Below, one piece after another: positions 1-9,720 of a stretch of 64,000 bases of DNA. Positions within the stretch are counted from its first letter, which is position 1. Every line of letters starts with the position of its first letter. This stretch comes from Alphaproteobacteria bacterium (GTDB taxonomy: Bacteria > Pseudomonadota > Alphaproteobacteria > MPNO01 > UBA2964), in the NCBI GenBank assembly GCA_012103315.1, contig WLWZ01000001.1, positions 744,001 to 808,000 on the forward strand. The letters are read 5' to 3'. The notes below the pieces were generated by a model, which ran no database searches, had not been told where the DNA came from, and was given only the letters and a program-made list of their open reading frames with translations. The position numbers and the translations under genes are program-made.

Positions 1-656
1 ATGCAGATCGCGGGGAGCTGGTCGCGGAAATACACGATTTTCTGGGTGTGTTGGATGGCATCAAACCAGTGTTTCTGCATGGGCGCGGATTGGCCCCACC
101 GGATTGGGTCGAAAAGGTTCTCGTTATAGCGCATGAACTCGATCTTAGAGTCGTCGAGGGACCTTTCTGGGATGCTACAGATTATGGAGAGTTCCCTGAA
201 TGGTACGCTGACCATTGTCGTGCGGGGCTCTTGCCTTATCACGCTTGGTATATATGCAGCGATGAAGATATTGCGGAGTCCGTACGAACAGTAAACGCAG
301 CTACTGGCTATCTTTCGATGACTGAAGAGGCTCGGTTGTTGGGCTATCCGGAATGTTGCGTAAACGCTCACTACGAACGGGCGAGACGATATCATCAGGG
401 CACGTTGGCAATTCTCAAAAGGCTCGCCAATGGCGATGAAAACAAAATGCAGAAGTTGTTTGCTGGCGGAGCACATCTCGTACCGGTAACACAGCAGGAG
501 ATCGATGATTTTGATGCAGCGTTTGATATTCACGAGCCCCGGTTCGGGAGCTGGAACATGTGTGGTGCTTGCGCCAGTGGAACCAGCAGCGCTTCAGGCA
601 ATTTATCGCAACAATATTCTGATGTGGTTCAAAAAGCAGATTTGAAATTAGGTTAA
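1..656 (+). CDS. Partial CDS (start lies upstream of the window); uncharacterised protein with a GYPECCV motif
   Basis: Frame is open from the window edge (ADRGELVAEIHDFLGVLDGIKPV...) through the listed ORF 48-656; Cys-containing motifs LGYPECCV and NMCGAC. Confidence 0.6.
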   Translation, partial: ADRGELVAEIHDFLGVLDGIKPVFLHGRGLAPPDWVEKVLVIAHELDLRVVEGPFWDATDYGEFPEWYADHCRAGLLPYHAWYICSDEDIAESVRTVNAATGYLSMTEEARLLGYPECCVNAHYERARRYHQGTLAILKRLANGDENKMQKLFAGGAHLVPVTQQEIDDFDAAFDIHEPRFGSWNMCGACASGTSSASGNLSQQYSDVVQKADLKLG

Positions 657-1465
657 GCGCGGGCCAACGCCATATTAGCTGCGGTAATGACGCGCAGACC
701 TTTGTCTGCATCCACAAACTCTGCGAGCGCTGCGGTTACTTCAGCTTTGAGTTCCCTTAACCCTGTATCGTCCAATTGTTCGAGAGCGTGCCGAGACGAG
801 GGGCCGCCTGCCGCGAGACATTCAATAAAGTTTTCAGCCGATGGGAAATAGCTGTCCATCTGCTTGCGAACGACGGAGACGTCTTTGAAACCCGCTTCCT
901 GAAAGAGGTCACCCAATACAACTGGGTCGCCGTATGAAAAGGGGTGAACCACCCCTTTAGAATCGATCCCATGGTTTTCCAGGGCGTTAGCAACTGCGGC
1001 ATGGGCGGGATTACGGTGCGGTGCACAGTAAACTGTCAAAGCGAGCCTGCCGCTTTTTGCAAGAACCCGTTTCATCTCTGCCAATCCCTTTTCCTTTTCG
1101 GGAAGAAACTGCAGCAGCTGATTGCCAACAATGACGTCGAAGGCGTTATCGTCATATGGCATATCTGTGACGTCCCCTTGATGCCAATCGATATGCCCGC
1201 TCGGGTCAAGGGTGCGGGCATAGCTAATCATACCCGCGTTGAAGTCAATTGCAGAGACCATCCCGGACGCACCAACAGTTTTGGCGGCATAACGCGCGGC
1301 AGCACCACTACCGCAACCGACATCAAGGAGGCGGTGGCCTTCCTGGGTTCCAGCGTGATCGATCATCGCCTCTGACCACGGCCCAAAGATTGTCGGTACC
1401 AGATATTTTTCGAAAGCTTCGGCGGCGGAGGTGTCGACCTCACCGTCTTTTGCGTTGTCCGCCAT
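653..1465 (-). CDS. Class I SAM-dependent methyltransferase
   Basis: LLDVGCGSGAAARYAAK motif I and DVIVGNQLLQFLPEKEKGLAEMKRVLA. Confidence 0.85.
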   Translation of the reverse strand: MADNAKDGEVDTSAAEAFEKYLVPTIFGPWSEAMIDHAGTQEGHRLLDVGCGSGAAARYAAKTVGASGMVSAIDFNAGMISYARTLDPSGHIDWHQGDVTDMPYDDNAFDVIVGNQLLQFLPEKEKGLAEMKRVLAKSGRLALTVYCAPHRNPAHAAVANALENHGIDSKGVVHPFSYGDPVVLGDLFQEAGFKDVSVVRKQMDSYFPSAENFIECLAAGGPSSRHALEQLDDTGLRELKAEVTAALAEFVDADKGLRVITAANMALARA

Positions 1466-1637
1466 AACATCTCTCTTGTATCAAGGCTTGCGTGATCGCT
1501 TGGATTGTTTGATAACCTGAAAACTTGTTGGAGGCCAGTCTTTGCACCGTGGGAGGGGTTTCAGGTGTTTAGGCTGCTTGGTTTTAACGTGTCTTTAACG
1601 ATGCGGGTCCAGAAGAAGGGCATTGTAGGGGGATAAG

Positions 1638-2345
1638 TTGTTGTTTTTTACGAGCATCGCAATAGCTTGCGACACTTTTGTCGTGCGTCTATTGCTCTTG
1701 GGTAAGCGCTATTTGAGGGCAGTTTTGGCTCTTTGTGCAGTGAGTATTCTCCTCCCTGCGTGTAGTGGCGCTCTCGGCGGCGGATCTTCGACGACGCAGA
1801 TCGTAACCGAACCTGCGGGCGCACTCTGTACGCTTACAGGGGAAGGATTTGCCGTGAGACTGACTACACCTTTAAAGACAAAGCTTCCGAAAGAGGCCGC
1901 GCCGATTAAGCTTTCCTGCGACGCTCGTGGTCATCGAACATTTGTTACGCTTCTAAAGCCAACCTTTAATGACAAAGTGTTGCGTAATTTTCTCGTAGGA
2001 AGCTCGATGGGGATGGCTATTGATATGATGAATGGCAACCATGAGAAATATCCCAGGAGAGTTGTCCTGCATTTAGAACCAAGTTCATTTCTGAACGTTG
2101 TGGCGCGAGATTTCTGGTATGCGCGTTATCGGCAATTTATCGAATTTAAATGGCGACGCATTCTCGACGAAATTCAGTCCGATTGTTCTGACAGTTCGGG
2201 GGAAAACGGAAATTGCAAAGATGCTGTTACAAAGGCCACGTCAGCTCGTGAACAGGAATTGCAACGTCTCGAACGGCGTCGCAGACGCGCAGCTCTAGAC
2301 CTGCCCCCGTTTAGCCAAACATCTGTATTGCCAGTGCCTCGGTAG
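1638..2345 (+). CDS. Hypothetical lipoprotein
   Basis: Hydrophobic N-terminus followed by lipobox-like LLPAC; no family recognised. Start codon uncertain. Confidence 0.5.
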   Translation: MLFFTSIAIACDTFVVRLLLLGKRYLRAVLALCAVSILLPACSGALGGGSSTTQIVTEPAGALCTLTGEGFAVRLTTPLKTKLPKEAAPIKLSCDARGHRTFVTLLKPTFNDKVLRNFLVGSSMGMAIDMMNGNHEKYPRRVVLHLEPSSFLNVVARDFWYARYRQFIEFKWRRILDEIQSDCSDSSGENGNCKDAVTKATSAREQELQRLERRRRRAALDLPPFSQTSVLPVPR

Positions 2346-3272
2346 CTAGGCTGCTTTCTTGCGTGATTTGGCTTTAAGTAATCCAGCACGTTTCAGAACA
2401 CCATCCAACCGTTTTTCCAACTCTTTGGAGGCTGGCATCATCGGTAGACGATGTTCATTCTTCGGCATGATCCCGAGCTTTTTCATCATATATTTCATCG
2501 GCTGTGGATTGGTATCGTAAAACACGGCCTGATTAATTTCGAACAGCTCGTAATGGATTTTCTGGGCCTGCTTCATCTTGCCCTGCCAGACTAGTTCGCA
2601 CATCTTTGACAGCTTTTTGGGCATAAGATTGCCAACCGCGTTCATCAAGCCGCAAGCGCCTACAGTCATCATCGGGTAGGATAGGTCTTCCAGTCCGACG
2701 AAGATACGGAAATCCATGCCAAAATGATCTAGGCAATTAGATACGAATCCAAGATCGTCGACAGCGTGTTTCATGCCCACAAAATGAGGATTCTTACGAC
2801 TGATCTGATCGAGCGTATCAAGCGTCACCGATACGGCCGCACGACCGGGGATATGGTAGATCATCCAGGGCAGGCTGGTCTGTTTGGCGACTTCTCCATA
2901 ATAAGCAACAAGTCCCCGCTGCGACGGCCGAATGTAATACGGCGTTACAATCAACAACGCATCCGCACCGGCCTGATCAGCATGTGCCGTGAGCGCCGTG
3001 GTTTCAGCGAGGCTCTGGGAACCAGTTGCGGCGACGATTGGTACTTTGCCGCGGGCAGCCTCAATTGCGACATCAACCGTTCGGTTGCGTTCCTCAACGG
3101 TCAGCGTGGATGGTTCTGACGTTGTGCCGTTGACCAGAATACCGTGCGAGCCGTTTTTAACCTGAAACTCTACAAGCCCGGCATAGGCATCATAATCGAC
3201 CTTGCCATTTTTGAATGGTGTGATCAGCGGCGGAATGGACCCTTTGAGGAAGTCCTTGGGTAAACGCATCAT
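2346..3272 (-). CDS. DapA-family class I aldolase/lyase
   Basis: GTTSE, YHIPGRAAV and Schiff-base-like GMKHA motifs. Start likely MMRLPKDF, just after the cupin stop, not the longer ORF start at 3308. Confidence 0.85.
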   Translation of the reverse strand: MMRLPKDFLKGSIPPLITPFKNGKVDYDAYAGLVEFQVKNGSHGILVNGTTSEPSTLTVEERNRTVDVAIEAARGKVPIVAATGSQSLAETTALTAHADQAGADALLIVTPYYIRPSQRGLVAYYGEVAKQTSLPWMIYHIPGRAAVSVTLDTLDQISRKNPHFVGMKHAVDDLGFVSNCLDHFGMDFRIFVGLEDLSYPMMTVGACGLMNAVGNLMPKKLSKMCELVWQGKMKQAQKIHYELFEINQAVFYDTNPQPMKYMMKKLGIMPKNEHRLPMMPASKELEKRLDGVLKRAGLLKAKSRKKAA

Positions 3273-3276
3273 GTTA

Positions 3277-4395
3277 TTAGCTCGCAATCTTTCCACGGTT
3301 CGTATCAAAGCCCATTTCGGCGCCCAGAACGCTCCACGGCTTCTTTAGGTCTTCCTGCCACAGGAGAGATTCCATTACGATGTTTAAAGGTTGATCCTGA
3401 ATCGTCAGCTCATAAATGGGATCGGTTCCGGTACTGGCGTGATTATGGACGCCCCAACCAGGTGCTGTGAGAAGCAAGTCACCTGATTGCCATTCATAGA
3501 CCTTGCCTTCGACGGTCGAGCGGCCTTCGCCCTGGAAGATATAGTTCATTGCGGCGGAGACATGGCGGTGCGGTTTATCGACAATTCCAGGTGGGCGAAT
3601 GGTGATTGTTGCAAAGAAATTCGGGGTCGTCCCATTGGTCCGGCCGGTCATTGGATTCCACAGAAGATAAAGCCGTCGTCCGACATAATCAGAACCGAGC
3701 TCTGTTAATTTATCCAGCTCTTTCTTGACCTTTTTCCAGGGCCAATGAAGAGCGTGAGACTCAACGGCATCTGGCGCGATCAGGATTTCATAGGGCATCA
3801 GCCAGGCACCGTCGTCAGTCAACTCAAATGTACCATAGGGGCTCTTGCGCCGCGGATCGTCTTCGGCAACGGCCCCTTCCTCTTCTTCTTCAACGAGTTG
3901 GACATCAGCCGCGGGATCTTCCTCTACGATATGCACGTTCATTTTCTCAAGAAGCGGGGCGTTGGTGTAGGTCAGTCGGACCTGAACTTCGTCCGTATCA
4001 TTGACGTGGATATAGGTTTGCATTGAGGGGAAGTTGAAGACGTCATATTGCTCAAAATCAATTCGCTTGCCGCCGACAACAGAATGACCACTGCCCTGGA
4101 TACAGAAATTAACTTGTGTTGAGTTGTGACGAATTGGGCGGGTTTTTTCGCCCGGATTCAGAACTTCGACGATCGGCCGAATTCCAGGCGCTAGTCCAAG
4201 GCCAACACCGAGTTTGTGCGAATCTGGATGGACAATCCAGCTTTGCCGCCGCCCATTATTAGGGGTCGGCATCTGAGACAGGCGTTCGATTTCAGCGTCA
4301 AAATCAGCCTTTTTAACGATTGCGGGTTCCCAGAGTTCGGGGTTGGGCTCTGTCGTCCCCGATTTGTCGATAAAAATGCCTTTTTGATCGGCCAT
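3277..4395 (-). CDS. Bicupin dioxygenase-like protein (gentisate / 1-hydroxy-2-naphthoate dioxygenase-like)
   Basis: Two cupin-like halves (RPIRHNSTQVNFCIQGSGHSVVGG and KPHRHVSAAMNYIFQGEGRSTVEG). Confidence 0.75.
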   Translation of the reverse strand: MADQKGIFIDKSGTTEPNPELWEPAIVKKADFDAEIERLSQMPTPNNGRRQSWIVHPDSHKLGVGLGLAPGIRPIVEVLNPGEKTRPIRHNSTQVNFCIQGSGHSVVGGKRIDFEQYDVFNFPSMQTYIHVNDTDEVQVRLTYTNAPLLEKMNVHIVEEDPAADVQLVEEEEEGAVAEDDPRRKSPYGTFELTDDGAWLMPYEILIAPDAVESHALHWPWKKVKKELDKLTELGSDYVGRRLYLLWNPMTGRTNGTTPNFFATITIRPPGIVDKPHRHVSAAMNYIFQGEGRSTVEGKVYEWQSGDLLLTAPGWGVHNHASTGTDPIYELTIQDQPLNIVMESLLWQEDLKKPWSVLGAEMGFDTNRGKIAS

Positions 4396-4411
4396 GGCTG
4401 TCCTCCGTTCA

Positions 4412-4458
4412 ATTCATTTCACATTCATCTTGGTATGAATGCAGACCTAGTATGAATG
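4412..4458. promoter_or_regulatory. Candidate MarR operator array (CATTCAT/ATGAATG half-sites)
   Basis: Perfect inverted repeat CATTCAT-N6-ATGAATG at 4422-4441, a further ATGAATG at 4452-4458 and ATTCAT at 4412-4417, in the intergenic region between the MarR and cupin genes. Confidence 0.45.
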
Positions 4459-4528
4459 ATCTCCGAGAATGCCCGGAAATCAGGGAATTTGAATATTTAG
4501 ATACCGCACTTTTCGAATGCGTTAAAGG

Positions 4529-5020
4529 TCAAGTTGAGGTGTTTTCTTCATCTTGATCGAGGTTGGTTTTCATAACCCGCATGAGGCGCTTGAGTGTTTC
4601 GACTTCTTCGGCACTTAAACTACTGGTCGCAATCTCGTTTATCGAAATTGCCATCTGTAATAGTTCGCCCTTAAGGTTTCGGCCCTTCTGGGTCGGAAAA
4701 ATGTTGATAGTACGGCGATCACGACGGTTGCGAACCCGCCGTACTAATCCGTTTTTCTCAAGGAGGCGTAAGACACTGGCGGTCGTGGGCTCCGTTGTGC
4801 CAACGCGGCGCGACAGTTCGCGCTGACTTAGGCCCTCTTCAATCCACAATGCCCGCATGAAGTAATACTGGCCAAGGGTCATGCCGTAGTTTGAAAGGTT
4901 GCGCCGCAGGGCCTTGCCGACCGCAAGGTTGGTGTCCCTAATCAGATAACCGGGGCTCTCGTTGGGATCGAGCCATATCTCATCGTCATCTGTCGCTGCT
5001 TTTTTTCTGGGATTTTTCAC
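4529..5020 (-). CDS. MarR-family transcriptional regulator
   Basis: Winged helix: GLSQRELSRRVGTTEPTTASVLRLLEKNGLVRRVRNRRDRRTINIFPTQKG. Confidence 0.9.
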   Translation of the reverse strand: MKNPRKKAATDDDEIWLDPNESPGYLIRDTNLAVGKALRRNLSNYGMTLGQYYFMRALWIEEGLSQRELSRRVGTTEPTTASVLRLLEKNGLVRRVRNRRDRRTINIFPTQKGRNLKGELLQMAISINEIATSSLSAEEVETLKRLMRVMKTNLDQDEENTST

Positions 5021-6420
5021 GGCAGAAAATCCTCAATGTCGACAGAGTCGTAATTGGTGGGCATCGCACGGTCAAATCGTGTCTTGTCCTCGATCCTGCT
5101 GCTCCACGGTTTTGTGGCATCAATCGCCACTTTGGTTCCAATCCGGTACATCGGGCTCATGCCGGGGACGATGTCGGAAGCATTGTCCAATGACCAAATT
5201 CTGGTGTTGTCTATCTTGGTCACATCTTGTTCGGCATGCACGCGTGTCGTTAATGACCAAAACACCTGTTTGAGGTCAGAGGCATCCATGTCCTCGTCGA
5301 TAGCGATGGCAAGTTTTGGATGGAGATAAGGACTCGATAGAGCAGCCAAGAGTGCAGTCTTAGCTTGTCCGGCGATACGTGGGCGGAGCTTTACAACAAC
5401 TGCCATCAATCCCGAAACACCAAGGCATCGGATATCCAATAAGTCCAATCCACCTTCGACTTTAGAAAGGTGTTCGTACAGGGCGGCTTCAACGCAGGTG
5501 CCGGTAATTGATTGTGGATCGGTCATCGGCGCACCGGAATGCATGCCATAAAAAATTGGATTCTTTCGATGGGTGATAGCCTTTACGACAAATATCTCGG
5601 TCGAGCCTTCTTCAGCGTAACCGCCGGTAACTTCTCCGAAAGGGCCTTCTTCCGTCATAGCGTCTGGCAGAATCTCCCCTTCAATGACCATTTCTGCATC
5701 GGCAGGGACCTCCAGATCGCTGGTTTCACATTTTACGAGCCTGACGGGGTCTTCGAGCAAGCCGCCGGCGAGCGATAACTCGTCAATTCCATAACGTGTT
5801 GTGAAGCCACCGGCATAGAGGATTGCTGGATGAACGCCGACCACCATCGCCACCGGCATGGACTCTTTGCGTTCCTGATATTTTTGATAGGTCCGCAAGG
5901 CGTGGCGTGGACAAATTAGAAAGCCGCTTCGGTCTGGTCCTAAAATTTGCTGCCGGTGATACGACATGTTCCTTGTGCCAGTTTCAGGGTCTTTGATAAC
6001 CGCCATACCAGAAGCGATATAAGGCCCGGGGTCTTCTTCAGAGGTCCACATCGCCGGCAGTTTTGTGAGGTCGGCATCTTCCCCGGTAAGGATGACTTCT
6101 TTTACGGGCGCGTCTTTCGCGTCGATACTGACCGGTTGGCGTGGGCTCTTGATTCGGTCAACGACCGTCGGAATGACGTCTTCTTCTGAAACCCCCAGAC
6201 CTATTGCCCATTTGCGGCGATCGGTGACGACTTGGCTTGCAAGCTGCCAACCCGGATATCCTTTGAGATTGGTGAATAGCGTAGATTTTCCAAATTGGTC
6301 GTATGTTTTCCAGCCGATTGCCGAGACATTTTCATGCGGATCTGTTTCAGTATCGACGCGGACCAGCTCGCCTTGCTGCTCGAGGTTCTGGACGTGGCCG
6401 CGGAAGGATTGGTCTCGCAT
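5017..6420 (-). CDS. UbiD-family (prFMN-dependent) decarboxylase
   Basis: Characteristic VIEGEILPDAMTEEGPFGEVTGGY region and LTKLPAMWTSEEDPGPYI; overlaps MarR by 4 bp. Confidence 0.9.
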   Translation of the reverse strand: MRDQSFRGHVQNLEQQGELVRVDTETDPHENVSAIGWKTYDQFGKSTLFTNLKGYPGWQLASQVVTDRRKWAIGLGVSEEDVIPTVVDRIKSPRQPVSIDAKDAPVKEVILTGEDADLTKLPAMWTSEEDPGPYIASGMAVIKDPETGTRNMSYHRQQILGPDRSGFLICPRHALRTYQKYQERKESMPVAMVVGVHPAILYAGGFTTRYGIDELSLAGGLLEDPVRLVKCETSDLEVPADAEMVIEGEILPDAMTEEGPFGEVTGGYAEEGSTEIFVVKAITHRKNPIFYGMHSGAPMTDPQSITGTCVEAALYEHLSKVEGGLDLLDIRCLGVSGLMAVVVKLRPRIAGQAKTALLAALSSPYLHPKLAIAIDEDMDASDLKQVFWSLTTRVHAEQDVTKIDNTRIWSLDNASDIVPGMSPMYRIGTKVAIDATKPWSSRIEDKTRFDRAMPTNYDSVDIEDFLP

Positions 6421-6650
6421 GAATGTAATGCCTTAAGATTTAACGTTGTTGATTTGGCAGCATTCTGCTTGGCAGTGCGGACCAGCGCAACCGCGCGCTA
6501 ATCTTTAAGGTTGTTGACCCTTACCTTCCTTGACCGGAGAATGTCGCTGCCTTCTGGTAAATAGGACATAACGATGCAACGACCTCACGATTTGGGTGGT
6601 ATGGATGCGGGCGAGATGGAAATCTCCCGAAGGCGGGTTAGCGCACCCTA

Positions 6651-7670
6651 ATGCGACAAGTTAATATTTATAGTCGCGGGGCGCTCATTGCCTTATTAAT
6701 CGCTGTTGCAGTGATGCAAGCTGCCACTCGTGGATCGGCGCAGACGGTCGACGATGATCAGATTTTTACCTTGCAGTTGGCCAACGATTATTTTGGCAAC
6801 AGCGATCAGCATTTCACCAACGGATTCCGGGCTGCTTGGATGCCATCGGCCAAATCGGTGCCAGCCTGGGTAGTCGATGGGGCATCCTATTTTCCACTGT
6901 TCGACCCCGCTGGGAAAAAGAGGGTCGTCTTTTCCGTCGGCCAGAGTATTTTTACACCCGACGATCTTGCGGCAACGGCATTGTTGCGCGATGAGAGACC
7001 TTACGCTGGTTGGCTTTATGGTGGTGTCGGTCTTGTGTCGGTATCCGACGAGCGTCTCGACAATATCGAACTGAATTTTGGTATGGTTGGGCCTGCGTCA
7101 TTCGCCGAAGATGTCCAGAAATCCTGGCATACATGGTTTGGTTTTCAGCATCCTAATGGCTGGGACAATCAGCTCAAGAATGAGCCGGGCATTTTGCTCA
7201 ACTATGAACGCAAATGGCGTATGCGGACGCCGCAAAAGTATTTCGGACTCGATACAGACTTTACGCCACATGCCGGCGTTAGTCTCGGTAACATTCTCAC
7301 ACAAGCTTCGGCGGGCTTTACTGTGCGTTTGGGTGGCAATTTGCAAAAGCATGATGATTATGGCCCGCCGCGAATTCGCCCAAGCTTGCCCGGGTCGGAC
7401 TATTTCGTGCGCAGCGATGGGTTGAGTTGGTATGTGTTTTTCGGTGCCGAGGGGCGCGGTGTGCTCCGCAATATCTTTCTTGATGGTAATAGCTTCCGGA
7501 GTAGTCATAGCGTCGACAAAAGGCCATTTGTTGGCGATATCCAGGGCGGTGTTGCGGTTGTCATGGGCCGTGCGCGGCTCGCCTATACGCACATTTTCCG
7601 AACCAAGGAATTCGATACCCAGGACGATACCGATCAATTTGGATCGATCAGCCTGTCCTTCATCTTCTAG
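6651..7670 (+). CDS. Lipid A deacylase LpxR-family outer-membrane protein
   Basis: Signal peptide, then LQLANDYFGNSDQHFTNGFRAAWM and RPYAGWLYGGVGL, ending in SLSFIF typical of outer-membrane beta-barrels. Confidence 0.8.
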   Translation: MRQVNIYSRGALIALLIAVAVMQAATRGSAQTVDDDQIFTLQLANDYFGNSDQHFTNGFRAAWMPSAKSVPAWVVDGASYFPLFDPAGKKRVVFSVGQSIFTPDDLAATALLRDERPYAGWLYGGVGLVSVSDERLDNIELNFGMVGPASFAEDVQKSWHTWFGFQHPNGWDNQLKNEPGILLNYERKWRMRTPQKYFGLDTDFTPHAGVSLGNILTQASAGFTVRLGGNLQKHDDYGPPRIRPSLPGSDYFVRSDGLSWYVFFGAEGRGVLRNIFLDGNSFRSSHSVDKRPFVGDIQGGVAVVMGRARLAYTHIFRTKEFDTQDDTDQFGSISLSFIF

Positions 7671-7765
7671 GGCTTCACTGGGAACTTTGCTGCCGTTTTC
7701 GGCGAGACCTTTATGGATTAGGATGCAGCACACATTATTTCAGTTGAAAATAGAAAGTAGCTTCA

Positions 7766-8941
7766 ATGACCACTTCGTTTAATCCCCCGGTGCGTCGGCT
7801 CATGGGCCCGGGTCCTTCCGATGTACATCCTCGTGTGTTGGGTGCCATGGCGCGTCCAACCATCGGCCACCTTGATCCTGAATTCTCGCGGATGATGGAA
7901 GAGGTCAAGGAAATGCTGCGCTATGCGTTTAAGACCAAGAATGCGCTGACCATTCCGGTCTCCGGCCCAGGGTCGGTGGGTATGGAAACCTGTTTCGTCA
8001 ACCTGGTGGAAGCAGGTGACACTATCATTGTTTGTCAGAACGGCGCCTTTGGCGGGCGTATGAAAGAGAACGTCGAACGGTGCGGCGCGACGGCGGTCAT
8101 GGTCATGGATGACTGGGGTAAGCCCGTCGATGTTGCGAAAGTTGAAGATGCGCTCAAAGCCAATCCTGGTGTCAAAGCGGTGGCTTTTGTTCATGCAGAA
8201 ACGTCAACTGGCGTTCAATCTGACGCGGCGGCAATTTGTGCATTGGCTCAGGAACATGGGGTGCTGTCGATTGTTGATGCAGTGACATCATTGGGTGGAA
8301 CACCTGTTCTCACGGATGAGTGGGGCGCCGATGCGGTGTATTCCGGATCACAAAAATGCCTGTCCTGTATGCCGGGAATCTCACCGGTGACGATTAGCGA
8401 AAAAGCTGCCGATGTGGTGCGCAGCCGTAACCACAAAGTCCAAAGCTGGTTCATGGATTTGAATTTGGTGATGGGCTATTGGAGTGGCGAAGGCGCACGA
8501 GTTTATCACCATACCGCTCCGATTAATCCCCTCTATGCCATTCATGAAGCTTTGGTGATGCTTGAAGAAGAAGGTCTAGAGCAGGCCTGGGCGCGCCATG
8601 CGGCGATGCATAGTGCGTTGCGTGCGGGCATTGAGGCGATGGGGTTGTCGCTAATTGTTGATGAAGCCTATCGGTTGCCGCAGCTTAATACAGTTTCGAT
8701 ACCTGAGGGTGTTGATGAAGCCGCCGTGCGAGGCGCGTTGCTTTCTCGCTATAATCTTGAAATCGGGGCTGGACTTGGCGATCTTGCTGGTAAGGTCTGG
8801 CGCGTTGGCTTGATGGGACAAAGCGCTACCGGTGAACACGTCACCTTGTTCTTGAGTGCTATGGAAGACGTCTTGAGTGAACAGGGTGCTGCCATCAATA
8901 CCGGAGCTGCATTGCCAGCCGCTCGCGCCGTTCTCGGATAA
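7766..8941 (+). CDS. Alanine/serine-glyoxylate aminotransferase family PLP enzyme
   Basis: [47 protein letters not shown]-lysine region. Confidence 0.88.
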   Translation: MTTSFNPPVRRLMGPGPSDVHPRVLGAMARPTIGHLDPEFSRMMEEVKEMLRYAFKTKNALTIPVSGPGSVGMETCFVNLVEAGDTIIVCQNGAFGGRMKENVERCGATAVMVMDDWGKPVDVAKVEDALKANPGVKAVAFVHAETSTGVQSDAAAICALAQEHGVLSIVDAVTSLGGTPVLTDEWGADAVYSGSQKCLSCMPGISPVTISEKAADVVRSRNHKVQSWFMDLNLVMGYWSGEGARVYHHTAPINPLYAIHEALVMLEEEGLEQAWARHAAMHSALRAGIEAMGLSLIVDEAYRLPQLNTVSIPEGVDEAAVRGALLSRYNLEIGAGLGDLAGKVWRVGLMGQSATGEHVTLFLSAMEDVLSEQGAAINTGAALPAARAVLG

Positions 8942-8950
8942 GGAGCTTCA

Positions 8951-9700
8951 ATGATGGAGACCGCGATATTTAAACCCGGTGGTTACCGCTATGTGCGTGG
9001 CCCGTTTCAATATTCTGGTGGTGTTGCAGCGGAGCCCGGCTTTGCGATTGAGCGCGCGCGGTTTAAGTCACCGGTAGCCATCGAAGAGGGCTTCGCCCGA
9101 ATAGAAGCGCACCTGAAAGCCATGGGGCTGCCTTTGACGTCGTTCTGCGCTTGTGAATTACGATCTCCAGCGCCCTTTACGGAACAGGGGTTTATAGATT
9201 TCAACAGGGTTTATGTCGGGACGCTCGAACGTTGGGGAATCTATAAGGATGAAGAAAACCCGGTGGCCCGGTCAAATGTTTGTCCTGCTGCAGACGCGCC
9301 TCCGGAGCCAAGCTTTCAGGCTTTTTCTTATACCGTTCCGACGGACATTGACGACGGAAGTTTCGTCATCGCAGGGTCTGCCGAGGCCCCGGAAGGGCAT
9401 GGTACCTACGAAGATCGTATCATTCGGCTTGGCGATCAATCACCTGAGGCAATGCGTGAGAAGGCGGTATACGTCCTCGGTGTTATGGAGGCCAGAATGG
9501 CAGCTCTTGGAAAGACGTGGGCGGATTCAACGGTCACTCAAGCCTATACTGTATATGACCTGCACCCATTCCTGGGTGACGAAATTGTTACACGCGGTGC
9601 CGCTAAGAGTGGCCTGACGTGGAATTACGCCCGCCCGCCAGTCGAAGGCCTCGACTACGAAATGGATGTTAGGGGTGTGAATACCGAACGGGTGATTTGA
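8951..9700 (+). CDS. CnbZ-like (2-aminomuconate deaminase / RidA-related) protein
   Basis: Sequence pattern YVRGPFQYSGGVAAEPGF...FCACELRSPAPFTEQGF...NRVYVGTLERWGI; family assignment from memory. Confidence 0.45.
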   Translation: MMETAIFKPGGYRYVRGPFQYSGGVAAEPGFAIERARFKSPVAIEEGFARIEAHLKAMGLPLTSFCACELRSPAPFTEQGFIDFNRVYVGTLERWGIYKDEENPVARSNVCPAADAPPEPSFQAFSYTVPTDIDDGSFVIAGSAEAPEGHGTYEDRIIRLGDQSPEAMREKAVYVLGVMEARMAALGKTWADSTVTQAYTVYDLHPFLGDEIVTRGAAKSGLTWNYARPPVEGLDYEMDVRGVNTERVI

Positions 9701-9720
9701 GCGTCACAATCTATTTGATA

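Noticed and set aside
7098-7733. 211-aa minus-strand ORF antisense to the LpxR-like gene
   Set aside because: Opposite strand of a well-supported outer-membrane protein gene; no domain features.
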